64,000 bases of DNA from Gemmatimonadota bacterium (lineage in GTDB: Bacteria; Gemmatimonadota; Gemmatimonadetes; Gemmatimonadales; Gemmatimonadaceae): contig JADKAQ010000009.1 of the NCBI GenBank assembly GCA_016719105.1, positions 1-64,000 of the forward strand, given 5' to 3'. The translations under genes were made by a program, and so were the position numbers. The notes under the pieces were generated by a model, which saw only the letters and a program-made list of their open reading frames with translations, made no database searches and was not told the origin of the DNA. How positions within the stretch are numbered: position 1 is the stretch's first letter; every line of letters starts with the position of its first letter. Below, in pieces: positions 16,644 through 25,747 of the stretch.

Positions 16644-17321
16644 TCACCCCAGCGACAGGCGCTCCATGTCGGCCCGGGAAAAGACGCGCGTCTCCTCGTA
16701 GAACTCGACCACCCCCGACTCCAGGTCGTGCATGGCGCCGATCACCCCGATCTGCTCCTCCTCGATCATCTTCTCGAGGATGTAGGAGCGGTCGACGATG
16801 GAGCGGACCGAGCGCACTACGTTGATGTGCGCGACGTTCTCCACGAAGGCCTTGTTCTTCGAGTTGCGCTGGTCGATGTCCTTCACCGTGCGCTCCTGGT
16901 ACACCGCCGGCTGCAACTTGGCGAGGAGCTCGGTGAGGTTCCCCATCTCCACGTGGTCGCACGCCCCCTTCACCGCGCCGCAGCTGGTGTGCCCCAGCAC
17001 CACGATCAACTTGCTCCCCGACACCTTGCAGGCGAACTCCATGCTGCCGAGGATGTCGGTGTTGACGATGTTGCCGGCGATGCGGACCGAGAAGATGTCG
17101 CCCAACCCCTGGTCGAAGATCAGCTCCGCCGACGTGCGGCTGTCGATGCAGGAGAGGATCGTGGCAAAGGGCCACTGACCGTCGCGGGTGAGGTTGGCCT
17201 GCTGCAGCAGGTCGCGGTTGGCCTTCAGGTTGTTGACGAAGCGCTGGTTTCCCTCGCGCAGGAACTCGAGGGCCATCTGCGGCGTCGTGCCGGCCTGGGT
17301 CTGCTGGGTATGGACCTTCAT
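16644..17321 (-). CDS. Beta-class carbonic anhydrase
   Basis: Zinc enzyme interconverting CO2 and bicarbonate, 225 residues, cytoplasmic. The zinc ligands are in SCIDSRTSAE (Cys58, with the catalytic Asp60/Arg62 dyad) and in GHTSCGAVKGA (His111, Cys114). FSVRIAGNIVN is the conserved strand after the first ligand. The length and the N-terminal FLREGNQRF helix are typical of bacterial beta enzymes. The start at 17321 (MKVHTQQ) is the only good one. It stands alone, converging with the CehA-type gene and separated from the upstream lyase by about 218 bases. Confidence 0.93.
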   Translation of the reverse strand: MKVHTQQTQAGTTPQMALEFLREGNQRFVNNLKANRDLLQQANLTRDGQWPFATILSCIDSRTSAELIFDQGLGDIFSVRIAGNIVNTDILGSMEFACKVSGSKLIVVLGHTSCGAVKGACDHVEMGNLTELLAKLQPAVYQERTVKDIDQRNSKNKAFVENVAHINVVRSVRSIVDRSYILEKMIEEEQIGVIGAMHDLESGVVEFYEETRVFSRADMERLSLG

Positions 17322-17539
17322 GTCGTCGGACGGCCTGGTTCTCGAGGAGGGGGGCGGACTCCCGAATTGTAATGCGTCCGCCTGTGGAGGGGCGGTGCCT
17401 CACACCCCGCCACGGCGGCTGCTGCACTCCTTCCCCCAGAACCGCCCCATTCGCCTTCCCGTTCCCACCCGTCGCCGGGCCCCCCTCGCCTCGGCGACGG
17501 TCACGTCGGCGGCATGCGCGCCGGCGACGCGTCGTCCGG

Positions 17540-18928
17540 CTACATCGGCTCGAAGCGCGCCTGGAAGAAGCGCAGGTACTTCGGCTCGTAGACCATCCGC
17601 AGCCCCCGCGCCTTCTCCCGCGCATCGAAGATCGTCTTCACGCTCTCGGCCACCACGTCCATGTGCGCCTGGGTATACACCCGGCGCGGGATCGTCAGGC
17701 GCGTGAGTTCCAGCTTGGGATAGTGGTGGTCCCCCGTCTTCGGGTCGCGCCCGGCGCTGGCAATCCCGCGCTCCATCGAACGGATCCCCGAGTCGAGATA
17801 CAGCTCGGCCGCCAGCACCTGTGCCGGGAACTCCACCTGCTTCAGGTGCGGATAGAAGCGGCGGGCGTCGAGGAAGACCGCGTGCCCCCCCACCGGCTGC
17901 ACGATGGGGATCTCCCAGTCGGTGAGCAGCTCGCCGAGGTAACGCACCTGCCCGATGCGCGAGCGCATGTAGTCGTCCTGCACGCTCTCCTCGATCCCGA
18001 TCGCCATCGCTTCCATGTCGCGCCCCGCGAGGCCGCCGTAGGTGTGCAGCCCCTCGTACAGCACCACCAGGTTGCGCAGCTCCTCGAACAGGCCGAAGTC
18101 GTTCACCGCCAGCCACCCGCCGATGTTGACCAGCGAGTCCTTCTTCGCGCTCATCCACGCCCCGTCGGTGTAGCCGCAGAACTCGCGCAGGATCGCCGCC
18201 ACGCTCTTGTTCGCGTAGCCCTCCTCGCGCTCCTGGATGAAGAAGGCGTTCTCGACCATGCGTGTGGCGTCGAGGAAGAGCCTGATCCCGTGCTGGTCGC
18301 ACAGCGCGCGCAGCGCCTTGATGTTGGCCATGCTCACCGGCTGCCCGCCGGCCATGTTCACCGTGCCGGCAACCGAGATGTAGGCAATGTTGCCCGCCCC
18401 CTCGCGCGCGATGACGGTGGCCACCTTCTCCAGGTCGACGTTCCCCTTGAACGGGTGCAGCGACGACGGGTCGTGCGCCTCGTCGATGATCACGTCGGTG
18501 AAGATCCCGCCGGCCAGCTCCTGGTGCGCCCGCGTGGTCGTGAAGTACATGTTGCCCGGCACCCACTGCCCCGGCTTGATCGCCACCTTGCTGATCAGGT
18601 GCTCGGCGCCGCGCCCCTGGTGGGTGGGTACGATGTACTGATAGCCATAGAACCGCTGGATCGCCGCTTCGAGATGGTAGTAGTTGCGGCTGCCGGCGTA
18701 GGCCTCGTCGCCCATCATCATCCCCGCCCACTGGCGGTCCGACATCGCGCTCGTCCCGCTGTCGGTGAGGAGGTCGATGTAGACGTCGTCGCTCTTGAGC
18801 AGGAAGGTGTTGTAGCCAGCAGCGGCCAGTGCCTGCGTGCGCTGCGCCTGCGACGTCATCGTCAGCGGCTCCACCATCTTGATCTTCCACGGTTCGGCCC
18901 AGGAGCGGCGGCCGAACTGCTGGCCCAT
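17540..18928 (-). CDS. tpl: Tyrosine phenol-lyase (beta-tyrosinase)
   Basis: PLP-dependent lyase converting tyrosine to phenol, pyruvate and ammonia. It is nearly colinear with known tyrosine phenol-lyases: FLLKSDDVYIDLLTDSGT, THQGRGAEHL, GNMYFTTTR, the PLP lysine in MSAKKDSLVNIGG, and GLAGRDMEAMAIG. RSMERG carries the Met and Arg that separate tyrosine phenol-lyase from tryptophanase, and the C-terminal RFFQARF keeps the Phe seen in the active site. About 462 residues from the ATG at 18928 (MGQQFGRRSW); an in-frame ATG at 18961 would add 11. No transporter or TyrR-like regulator is adjacent. Tryptophanase is the alternative but fits the specificity residues less well. Confidence 0.88.
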   Translation of the reverse strand: MGQQFGRRSWAEPWKIKMVEPLTMTSQAQRTQALAAAGYNTFLLKSDDVYIDLLTDSGTSAMSDRQWAGMMMGDEAYAGSRNYYHLEAAIQRFYGYQYIVPTHQGRGAEHLISKVAIKPGQWVPGNMYFTTTRAHQELAGGIFTDVIIDEAHDPSSLHPFKGNVDLEKVATVIAREGAGNIAYISVAGTVNMAGGQPVSMANIKALRALCDQHGIRLFLDATRMVENAFFIQEREEGYANKSVAAILREFCGYTDGAWMSAKKDSLVNIGGWLAVNDFGLFEELRNLVVLYEGLHTYGGLAGRDMEAMAIGIEESVQDDYMRSRIGQVRYLGELLTDWEIPIVQPVGGHAVFLDARRFYPHLKQVEFPAQVLAAELYLDSGIRSMERGIASAGRDPKTGDHHYPKLELTRLTIPRRVYTQAHMDVVAESVKTIFDAREKARGLRMVYEPKYLRFFQARFEPM

Positions 18929-19153
18929 GGTACGCGGAGTCGGGTGGTCTGGAGGTGTCATGGCGGGAAGTCGGTGGGACCGGGCGGAGAGGAGGAGGAC
19001 GGGCAACCAAAAGGGCGCCGGCGCCTAACGCGCCCGCGCCCCCACAAGATCGGCGAAAACCTGTTGCGCTCTGTCAGCTATTGCCTCACGCGTCGTCCGC
19101 ACACCGGTCGAGAAGGTCAGACCAGTGCACTCGCGCACCCAGACTAAACGCTC

Positions 19154-20242
19154 CTAGCGCATGAAGAGGAGCGAGACCGCCACCAGCGCCACCACCACGG
19201 CGGCGATCGCCACCCAGAGCGTCGACGTCGAGGGGGCCGGGGTGGGCGAGGAGGCAGGGGGCGAGGGCTCCACCGGGAGCTGCACCGTCGCCCCCTTCCC
19301 CGGCGTCGCCGGCGCCACCGGGGTATTCGCCCGCGCCGAGCGCTCCAGGATCGCCTTGGCGTCCTCGGTCCCCATCTGCTGCCACATGCGCTCGCGCGAC
19401 GCCGCCTTGCGCGCCGCGATCAGCTCGTCGATGAAGGCCGTCGCCGTCTCGAACCGATCCTCCGGCGCCTTGGCCATCGCCCGGGCCAGGACCACGTCCA
19501 GCGTCGACGCCACCTCGGCGCGCAACGCGTGCACGCTGGGCACCGCCTCCGTGAAGTGCGCCGCCACCACCAGGCGCGTCGACTTCCCCACGAACGGCGG
19601 GCGCCCGGCCAGCATCTCGAACAGGACGCACCCTAACGAGTAGATGTCCGAGCGCCCGTCCACCTGGCCGGCGCTCGCCTGCTCGGGGCTCATGTACGCC
19701 ACCGTCCCCACCGCGATCCCCGCGCGGGTGAGCGAGTTCCCCTTGGAACTCGAGTTCACCATCTTCGCGATCCCGAAGTCGGCCACCACCGACGTCCCCG
19801 CCGTGAGCAGGATGTTCTCCGGCTTGATGTCGCGGTGCACCACGTTGCGCTTGTGCGCGTAGTCCAGCGCCACCGCCACGTCGCGGGCAATCTGGATCGC
19901 TTCGTCCACGGGGAGCGTCCCTTCGCGCGCGAGGCGATCGCGCAGCGACTCTCCTTCCACCGCCGGCATCACGTAGTACAGCAGCTCCTCGGCCTCACCC
20001 GAGTCGAGCAACGGGACGATGTGCGGGTGGTTGAGCGTGGCGACGAAGGCGATCTCGCGCACGAAGCGCTCGTGCCCCATCGCTTCGGCCACCTCGGGAC
20101 GAAAGACCTTCACCGCCACGCGGCGCTGGTACTTGAGGTCCTTCGCCAGGTAGACGGTCGCCGTCCCCCCGGTCCCCAGCTCGCGCTCGACCTCGTAGCG
20201 ACTCCCCAGCGCCTCGGCGAAACGTTCGATGCGGCTCGTCAT
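19154..20242 (-). CDS. Hanks-type Ser/Thr protein kinase, membrane anchored
   Basis: A 362-residue kinase. The glycine loop LGTGGTATVYLAKD (about residues 22-35), catalytic Lys45 in VAVKVF, HRDIKPEN (136-143) and DFG (155-157) are all present, and the activation segment ends in YMSPEQAS. Residues 290-340 form a Pro/Ser/Thr-rich linker. A single C-terminal membrane helix (LWVAIAAVVVALVAVSLLFM) anchors it, and no periplasmic sensor domain follows. It starts 4 bases after the DUF1028 stop and is probably cotranscribed. Substrates are not predictable. Confidence 0.9.
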   Translation of the reverse strand: MTSRIERFAEALGSRYEVERELGTGGTATVYLAKDLKYQRRVAVKVFRPEVAEAMGHERFVREIAFVATLNHPHIVPLLDSGEAEELLYYVMPAVEGESLRDRLAREGTLPVDEAIQIARDVAVALDYAHKRNVVHRDIKPENILLTAGTSVVADFGIAKMVNSSSKGNSLTRAGIAVGTVAYMSPEQASAGQVDGRSDIYSLGCVLFEMLAGRPPFVGKSTRLVVAAHFTEAVPSVHALRAEVASTLDVVLARAMAKAPEDRFETATAFIDELIAARKAASRERMWQQMGTEDAKAILERSARANTPVAPATPGKGATVQLPVEPSPPASSPTPAPSTSTLWVAIAAVVVALVAVSLLFMR

Positions 20243-20245
20243 GAC

Positions 20246-21322
20246 TCAGCGACGCACCGAGGTCGATTCCAGCAGCGCCTCGCGCACCGCGCGCGCCTTC
20301 CCCGCGCGCTCGAGCGCCGCCCACATCCGCGCGACCGTGTCGGCATCCACCAGCCCGGCCGGCGACCCGGCGGCGGGCCCCGACAGCTGCTCCGCCGCCC
20401 GGAAGGCATCCACCGCGGCAACTGCTTCGGTCGTGTAGGTGTTGGCGTCGGCGTCACGGGTGAGCGTCGGTTCGCCCGCGCGGTAGTGCCCCAGCGCGTG
20501 CAGCATCACCTTGAGCTGCCAGACGTCGTTCCCGCCGAACTGCTGCAGCGTGCGGTAGCCCAGCGTCTGCGAGATCCCGTCATAGATGCGCCGCATCTCG
20601 GCCACCGGCTCCGGGTGCTCGCAGACGGAGATGTTGGCCGTCTGCCCGTCGGCGCGGCGCGAGCGCCCGGGGCGCGCGTCGGCGACGATGACCGCGGCCG
20701 ACTGCTGGCGCCCCTTCCGCGCGTCGCCCCCCTTGGCGTGTCCGGCGGCGATCGCCTCGATCAGGCGGTCGGCCAGGTGCCGTGCGCTCCCTTCGCTCGC
20801 CTCGAATGCCCGCGCCACCGCCTCCACGACCTCCGGCCCCACGAGCAGGTTCCCCTGCGTCACGTAGTTAGGGCCCGCGCGATGGCCGGCCCACGAGGAG
20901 GTCTTGCTCCCGGTGTGCTGCGCGCTGCGTCCGTCGCGGGCAATCACCCCCACCTGACGGCTCGTGCTCCCCGTGTCGGCCGCCAGGAGACGGGTGAGCG
21001 CCTCCTGCGGCGAGGCTCCCTTGCCCAGGGCGTCGAGCAGCTCGGCGCCGTACTCGGTGCGGGTGTTGGCCTGCGTGGCCACCGCGCCCACGCCGGCGCG
21101 CACCCACGGGACCCCATTTCCCACGCAGGCCACGCGCGTCGTCACGGCGACCCCCAATTCCCCGGTGCGCGGATCGACCGCGGCGATGGAAAACGTGTGG
21201 AAGACCAGCGAGTCGCGCCACTCGGCGGGGAGCTGGGCTCGGGCGGTGGACGGCGCGCACACCGCGACCGCTGCCCCCCAAGCCGCTCCCCGCATCCACC
21301 GCATCGTGCGCGCTCCCTGCAT
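20246..21322 (-). CDS. DUF1028 family secreted protein with peptidoglycan-binding-like tail
   Basis: A 358-residue exported protein. A signal peptide at the N-terminus (GAAWGAAVAVCAPSTARAQ) precedes a DUF1028 domain (about residues 40-265). The domain starts with TFSIAAVDPRTGELGVAVTTR and contains NYVTQGNLLVG, both strong signatures of this Ntn-hydrolase-like family. The C-terminal about 80 residues resemble a helical peptidoglycan-binding-like domain (LQQFGGNDVWQLKVMLHALGHYR). The enzymatic activity of the family is unknown. It is the first gene of a two-gene unit with the Ser/Thr kinase. Confidence 0.85.
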   Translation of the reverse strand: MQGARTMRWMRGAAWGAAVAVCAPSTARAQLPAEWRDSLVFHTFSIAAVDPRTGELGVAVTTRVACVGNGVPWVRAGVGAVATQANTRTEYGAELLDALGKGASPQEALTRLLAADTGSTSRQVGVIARDGRSAQHTGSKTSSWAGHRAGPNYVTQGNLLVGPEVVEAVARAFEASEGSARHLADRLIEAIAAGHAKGGDARKGRQQSAAVIVADARPGRSRRADGQTANISVCEHPEPVAEMRRIYDGISQTLGYRTLQQFGGNDVWQLKVMLHALGHYRAGEPTLTRDADANTYTTEAVAAVDAFRAAEQLSGPAAGSPAGLVDADTVARMWAALERAGKARAVREALLESTSVRR

Positions 21323-21423
21323 GGCCTTCCGTCCCGTGGTCGTGGAGGGTGTGGATCACCGGCGCCGAGCCCTCCATCCCTCGGCACCTGCCTAACGTAC
21401 ATCGTCGCGCCTGCCGGCGCCGC

Positions 21424-22041
21424 TCACTCGTCGTCTTCCCCGTTCCAGCCGCGCGGGCGCACGTCGGTCCCCAACCCCCCCATGATCGCCACTCCAGTGA
21501 TCCGCACAACCGGGGAGTCCGGACGCGCGACCCCGGGATTGTCGTCGAACCCCCCCATGATGGCGATTCCTTCGGTCTCCAGCCGCACGCCGGGGGGGAC
21601 GCGCACGTGCACCCCGCCCATGATGGCGAGGACCTTGATCTCTGTCACGGGGGAAGTAAAGACCGCGTCGCGCAGGTCGATCTCCATCCCCCCCATGATG
21701 GCCCAGAGCTGCATGCGGTCGGGGACGATCCACCGTCCCTTGCGCGAGACCCCTCCCATGATCGCCACCAGCGTCCGCCCCCCCACCGAGACCCCAGCCT
21801 CCGGGCGTACGCTCGACGAGCGGTTGGGATCGAGCGACGGCAGGTCGCTGGTGATCGCCGTCAGCTCGTACCACTGCGTGGCCCGCAGCGCCGCCTGCAC
21901 GCGGAACTCGTACTCCTCGATGGTGAGGTGGTCGAGCGCGTAGTGGTCCCCGAGCCGGTGCACCACCTCATCGCGCTCCCGATCGCCGACGTACGCCGGT
22001 ATCGCGCGAGGATCCAAAGGGGCTGGCGAACGAGAGTCCAT
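21424..22041 (-). CDS. DUF1707 plus LiaF-like C-terminal repeat protein
   Basis: A 205-residue cytoplasmic-looking protein. The N-terminal DUF1707 domain (AYVGDRERDEVVHRLGDHYALDHL... TSDLP, about residues 12-70) is followed by a beta-helical LiaF/cell-wall-active-response-type region. There the pentapeptide AIMGG recurs five times (LVAIMGGVS, LWAIMGGME, VLAIMGGVH, IAIMGGFD, VAIMGGLG). Related proteins report on or respond to envelope stress. No membrane segment is present, unlike LiaF itself. I start at the ATG at 22041 because DUF1707 begins just after it. Confidence 0.8.
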   Translation of the reverse strand: MDSRSPAPLDPRAIPAYVGDRERDEVVHRLGDHYALDHLTIEEYEFRVQAALRATQWYELTAITSDLPSLDPNRSSSVRPEAGVSVGGRTLVAIMGGVSRKGRWIVPDRMQLWAIMGGMEIDLRDAVFTSPVTEIKVLAIMGGVHVRVPPGVRLETEGIAIMGGFDDNPGVARPDSPVVRITGVAIMGGLGTDVRPRGWNGEDDE

Positions 22042-22164
22042 GCGTGCCTCGTCACATCGGGGATGTGCCACGTCGAACGAACGACTGATGCCGTCGCGAC
22101 CGACGGCTGACCGACTATCGCGCATGGTCTTCGCTGGTCGGCGAGGACCTCGCGTGAAAAGCCG

Positions 22165-22285
22165 GACACGGGGGTTCACGGGGGATACACGGGGGTTCAC
22201 GGAGGGGACTCATCGCACGCGATCGACGGCGTGCCGTCCTCAGTCCCCCGTGAACCTCCGTGTATCCCCCGTGAACCTCCGTGAC
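22165..22285. repeat. 43-bp imperfect inverted repeat with 35-bp loop
   Basis: The left arm (22165-22207) and right arm (22243-22285) are reverse complements with only a few mismatches. Each arm is built from near-identical modules of the type TTCACGGGGG and ATACACGGGGG. It would form a very large RNA hairpin after the MFS gene when read on the minus strand, or a DNA cruciform. Confidence 0.85.
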
Positions 22286-22353
22286 TTGCTTGTGCTAACC
22301 GGAGGCCGAAACCCGCGACCTGCTTGTGCGAACCGGAGGCCGAAGCCCGTGAC
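22286..22353. repeat. Two tandem copies of a 34-bp repeat
   Basis: Copies at 22286-22319 and 22320-22353 share the core GAACCGGAGGCCGAA with about four differences. The array directly abuts the right arm of the large inverted repeat and ends 12 bases before the MFS stop codon side. Confidence 0.85.
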
Positions 22354-22364
22354 CGCAGACGGTC

Positions 22365-23738
22365 TTACGCCGCCGCCGCTGCCCGAGGTTTCACGTACTG
22401 GTCCAGCCCCAGCCCCAGGAAGATCGTGAGGAAGACCGCTACCGCCGACGTATAGAACGGAATCCCCACGCCCAGCCGGTCGAAGGCGAAGCCGGCCCAC
22501 AGCGGAACGGCAATGCGCGCCACCCCGCCAAAGGTCTGCTGCAGCCCCATGTACAGCCCGCGCTCCGACTGGTTGATCACCCGCGAGAGCAGCGCCGTGA
22601 CGCACGGGAAGGTGAAGGCCGTCCCCAGCGGGATGAGCGCCACCGCGATGGCCAGGAAGACGATGTTGGACGACAGCGGCATCCCCAGGATGCCTAACGC
22701 CAGCAGCGTCACCCCCCAGCGCGACAGCCGCGCTTCGCCCAGCCGGTCCACCGCGCGCCCCAGCAGCAGCACCCGCGTGAAGACCGAGATGGCGCCGACG
22801 TACATGAAGAAGTAGCCGATGTTCCCCTCGTCCACCTGGAAGCGCGCCGCCAGGAACAACGGGAGCATCGCCGTCACCCCCTGGAACGAGCCCATGGCGA
22901 TCGCGTAGATCCAGATCAGCCGCGACGCCGGTTCGCCGGAGTGCGAGAGCACCCGCCAGACCGCCTCGCCCGACGTCTTGCGCTTGGGGGCCCCCGCCGG
23001 GTGCTCGTGCACCTCGCGCGACTCCTTCAGGTAGTGGTGCACGAACCACATGTTCACCAGGCACAGCACCGCCGCCACGATCCCCGGCGCCGCGCGCCCC
23101 AGCGCCCAGGTCGACTCCCCCGGCACCAGGTCGGCCTTCCCTAACGAGATCGCCGCCGAGCCGAGTACCGGGCCTAACGCGACTCCAAGGTTGGTGGCCG
23201 CCGAGAGCCAGCCGAGCGAGCGGGCGCGATCCTCGGGGCCCACCGCGTCGGCCACGTAGGCCTGGATCACTCCCACCGTCCCGCCCCCCGCCCCCTGCAG
23301 GATGCGCGACAGAAAGAGGACCAGCAACGACGTGGCGAAGCCGAAGACCAGGTAGGCGAGCGCCGAGGCGCCTAACGCGATGAGCAGGGCGGGGCGCCGC
23401 CCGTGCTTGTCGCTGAAGCGCCCCCACGCCGGCGCGCTCAACAGCTGCGCCACCGTGAACGACGCCACCAAGACGGCCTGGATCATCCCGATCCCCAGGT
23501 GCACCGGCCCGAGCTGCAGCCCGTTCGCCGCCAGCTCCTTGGCATAGAACGGGATGATCGGGATGATCATCAACAGCCCGATCATGTCGATGAAGGCCGT
23601 CGCCATCAGGGCGAACAGCTTGGGCGGGATCTTCCTCACTTCCTGCGCGAGGATGAAGAGGAGGCCGGCCGCGATGGCCCCCCCCACGATGCGCACCGCC
23701 GGGTGCTGCAGCGACTGCCCGATCTCGAGTTGGACCAA
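22365..23738 (-). CDS. Major facilitator superfamily transporter
   Basis: A 457-residue, 12-helix secondary transporter of the TetA/DHA1-like group. Motif A is visible as GRFSDKHGRRP after the second core helix, and the motif-C-like ATNLGVALGPVLG lies in helix 5. An extra N-terminal hydrophobic segment (AVRIVGGAIAAGLLFILAQ) precedes the core. The gene appears to start with TTG at 23738, three bases after the permease stop, so it is likely the last gene of the BMP-type ABC operon. The substrate is unknown; the context hints at nucleoside or drug transport. Confidence 0.85.
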   Translation of the reverse strand: MVQLEIGQSLQHPAVRIVGGAIAAGLLFILAQEVRKIPPKLFALMATAFIDMIGLLMIIPIIPFYAKELAANGLQLGPVHLGIGMIQAVLVASFTVAQLLSAPAWGRFSDKHGRRPALLIALGASALAYLVFGFATSLLVLFLSRILQGAGGGTVGVIQAYVADAVGPEDRARSLGWLSAATNLGVALGPVLGSAAISLGKADLVPGESTWALGRAAPGIVAAVLCLVNMWFVHHYLKESREVHEHPAGAPKRKTSGEAVWRVLSHSGEPASRLIWIYAIAMGSFQGVTAMLPLFLAARFQVDEGNIGYFFMYVGAISVFTRVLLLGRAVDRLGEARLSRWGVTLLALGILGMPLSSNIVFLAIAVALIPLGTAFTFPCVTALLSRVINQSERGLYMGLQQTFGGVARIAVPLWAGFAFDRLGVGIPFYTSAVAVFLTIFLGLGLDQYVKPRAAAAA

Positions 23739-23741
23739 GCG

Positions 23742-24638
23742 CTACTCGCTCACCTTGCCCAGCGCGGACGGCGGCGTTGCCCGCCCGACCACGCCGGCCA
23801 CGGCCACGATGGTGAGGATGTAGGGGATCATTTCCACGAATTGCGATGGGATCAACTGGAGCCCCTGCAACTGGATCTGCAGCGTCTCGGCGGCCGCGAA
23901 CAACAGGCAGGCCACCGCGACCCGCTTGGGCTCCCACTTGCCGAAGATAACCGCCGCGAGGGCAATGAAGCCGCGCCCCGCCGTCATGGAGTCGGTGAAC
24001 TGGTGCTGTTCCAGCGCCAGGTATGCCCCCCCCATCGACGCCAGCGCTCCGGCCCCGAGCACCGCAATCCACCGCACCCGGTTCACCCCCACGCCGAGCG
24101 AGGCTGCCGCCTCCGGCTTTTCTCCCACCGCCCGCAGGCGAAGCCCGAAGGGAGTCCGATAGAGCAGCCACCAGACGAAGACCAGCGAGAGCACGCCCAG
24201 CGGCACCAACGGGTTGGCGAGCGAGGCGAGCACGCCCGTCCCCTGTCCCCCCGGTCCCGTCTGGACGAAATCGAAGCCCGCCACGCGCGGCGAGTTCGAC
24301 GACGAATCGAAGGCCAGCCGCAGGAAGAACCGTGTGATCCCCACCGCCAGCAGGTTGATCGCGATCCCCACCACCACCTGGTCGGCGCGATAGCGAATGC
24401 AGGCCACCGCGTGCAGCAGCGCGGCCAGCACCCCGCCCGCCACGCCGCACAGCAGCCCCACCCACGGCGACCCCGTGTAGTGCGTCCCGATCACCGCCGT
24501 GAAGGCGCCCGTGAGCATCCACCCCTCGAGCGTGAGGGCGATGACCCCCGACCGCTCCGACAGCACCCCTCCCGCTGCTGCAAACAGGTAGGGGATGGCG
24601 ATGCGCAGCGTCTGCACCAGGAAGGCGAGCACGATCAC
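23742..24638 (-). CDS. BMP-type ABC transporter permease 2 (NupQ-like)
   Basis: Inner-membrane permease of 298 residues, BPD_transp_2 family, with about eight hydrophobic helices. Segments GGVLSERSGVIALTLEGWMLTGAF and GVNRVRWIAVLGAGALASMGGAYL are typical of the second permease of nucleoside-type uptake systems. GRGFIALAAVIFGKWEP is the conserved cytoplasmic loop contacting the ATPase. The start overlaps the stop of the first permease by 4 bases. Together with the ATPase and the BmpA-like binding protein it forms a complete importer. Confidence 0.88.
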   Translation of the reverse strand: MIVLAFLVQTLRIAIPYLFAAAGGVLSERSGVIALTLEGWMLTGAFTAVIGTHYTGSPWVGLLCGVAGGVLAALLHAVACIRYRADQVVVGIAINLLAVGITRFFLRLAFDSSSNSPRVAGFDFVQTGPGGQGTGVLASLANPLVPLGVLSLVFVWWLLYRTPFGLRLRAVGEKPEAAASLGVGVNRVRWIAVLGAGALASMGGAYLALEQHQFTDSMTAGRGFIALAAVIFGKWEPKRVAVACLLFAAAETLQIQLQGLQLIPSQFVEMIPYILTIVAVAGVVGRATPPSALGKVSE

Positions 24639-25747
24639 TTGCCACCTCCCCGCACGCTCTTGAGCAGGCGCTGCACCTCAGGGACCGACGTCGCCACCGC
24701 GATGATGACCACCGCCGTCAGCACGTCGACCATCTGCTTGGGGACCACCGCGTTCACCGCCAGCCCGCCCTGCGACAGCGTGGCAAAGAGCAGCGCCGCG
24801 ATCACCACCCCGAAGGGATGGTTGCGCCCCACCAGCGCCACCGCGATCCCCAGGAAGCCAGCGCCGGCCGCGAATCCTTCTTCGTAGTACTGCTTGTACC
24901 CGAGCACGTAGTTGGTCCCGCCCAGCCCCGCCATCGCCCCCGCCAGCAGCATCGCCCGCAGCCAGACGCGCCCCACCTTCACCCCGCCATACTCGGCGGC
25001 CTCCGGCTGCAGCCCCACCGCGCGCAGGTCGTACCCCGCGCGCGTGCGGAACAGGTACCACGCCGCATACCCGGCCGCCGCCAGCGCGACAATGAGGACG
25101 AAATTCGCCGCCGACCCGGCAAAGGCATCGACCACGCTCGACAGCCGCGGCACCGCCCCCGCGTGGATCTCCGGCGTGTGCAGCGATTCGGCAACGTTCA
25201 GTTTGGTCGCGATCAGCCAGTTGAGCAGGGCGAGGGTGATGAAGTTCACCATGATCGTGACGATCACCTCGCTCGCCCCGAACCGCGCCTTGAGCACGCC
25301 CGGGACCGACGCCACGCTGGCCCCGCCGATCGCCGCACCCGCCAGGCACAACGGAACCGCGAGCACCGCCGGCGTCCCCGCCGGCAGCAGCAACCCCACC
25401 ACCGCCGCGCAGAACCCGCCCATCGCGAGCTGCCCCTCGGCCCCGATGTTGAACAGCCCGGCCCGCAGTGCGAGCGCCACCGACAGCCCCGTGAAGGTGA
25501 GCGTGGTGGCCTTGTAGATCACCTGCCCCAGCCCGTACGCGTTCCCCCACGTCCCTTCTATAAGAAGGACGAAGACATCCGCCGGCGACTGCCCGAAGGA
25601 GAGGATGAGGATGTCGCCCACCACCGCGGCGATGAGCAGCGCCGTGAACGGCGGCAGCAGTGCCGAGATGAGGCGGGAGACGGACGCGGGGAGCCTGGAG
25701 GTGCGATCGGCTCCGGGGCGGGGAATCGACTCGTTGAGTTGACTCAT
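24635..25747 (-). CDS. BMP-type ABC transporter permease 1 (NupP-like)
   Basis: Inner-membrane permease of 370 residues, BPD_transp_2 family. GLFNIGAEGQLAMGGFCAAVVG is the signature of the first permease of YufP/NupP-type importers. ASEVIVTIMVNFITLALLNWL is another conserved region, and GAGFLGIAVALVGRNHPFGV is the ATPase-contacting loop. It overlaps the ATPase gene upstream and the second permease downstream by 4 bases each, so the three are translationally coupled. Confidence 0.88.
   Translation of the reverse strand: MSQLNESIPRPGADRTSRLPASVSRLISALLPPFTALLIAAVVGDILILSFGQSPADVFVLLIEGTWGNAYGLGQVIYKATTLTFTGLSVALALRAGLFNIGAEGQLAMGGFCAAVVGLLLPAGTPAVLAVPLCLAGAAIGGASVASVPGVLKARFGASEVIVTIMVNFITLALLNWLIATKLNVAESLHTPEIHAGAVPRLSSVVDAFAGSAANFVLIVALAAAGYAAWYLFRTRAGYDLRAVGLQPEAAEYGGVKVGRVWLRAMLLAGAMAGLGGTNYVLGYKQYYEEGFAAGAGFLGIAVALVGRNHPFGVVIAALLFATLSQGGLAVNAVVPKQMVDVLTAVVIIAVATSVPEVQRLLKSVRGGGK

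Larger units (their letters stand above)
22042..22364. other. Intergenic region rich in repeats
   Basis: About 320 bases without a supported gene, between the DUF1707 gene (promoter side) and the end of the MFS gene. It holds a 43-bp inverted repeat pair and a 34-bp tandem duplication, listed separately. Confidence 0.6.

Noticed and set aside
17540..18928. Tryptophanase (TnaA) as the identity of the lyase
   Set aside because: Specificity-region residues (Met/Arg in RSMERG) and overall colinearity fit tyrosine phenol-lyase better.
19835..21943. A 702-codon plus-strand frame opposite the kinase and DUF1028 genes
   Set aside because: His/Arg/Gly-rich antisense shadow; both minus-strand genes have intact catalytic or family motifs.
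22286..22353. 34-bp repeats considered as CRISPR repeats
   Set aside because: The two copies abut with no spacer, and no cas genes are present in the window.
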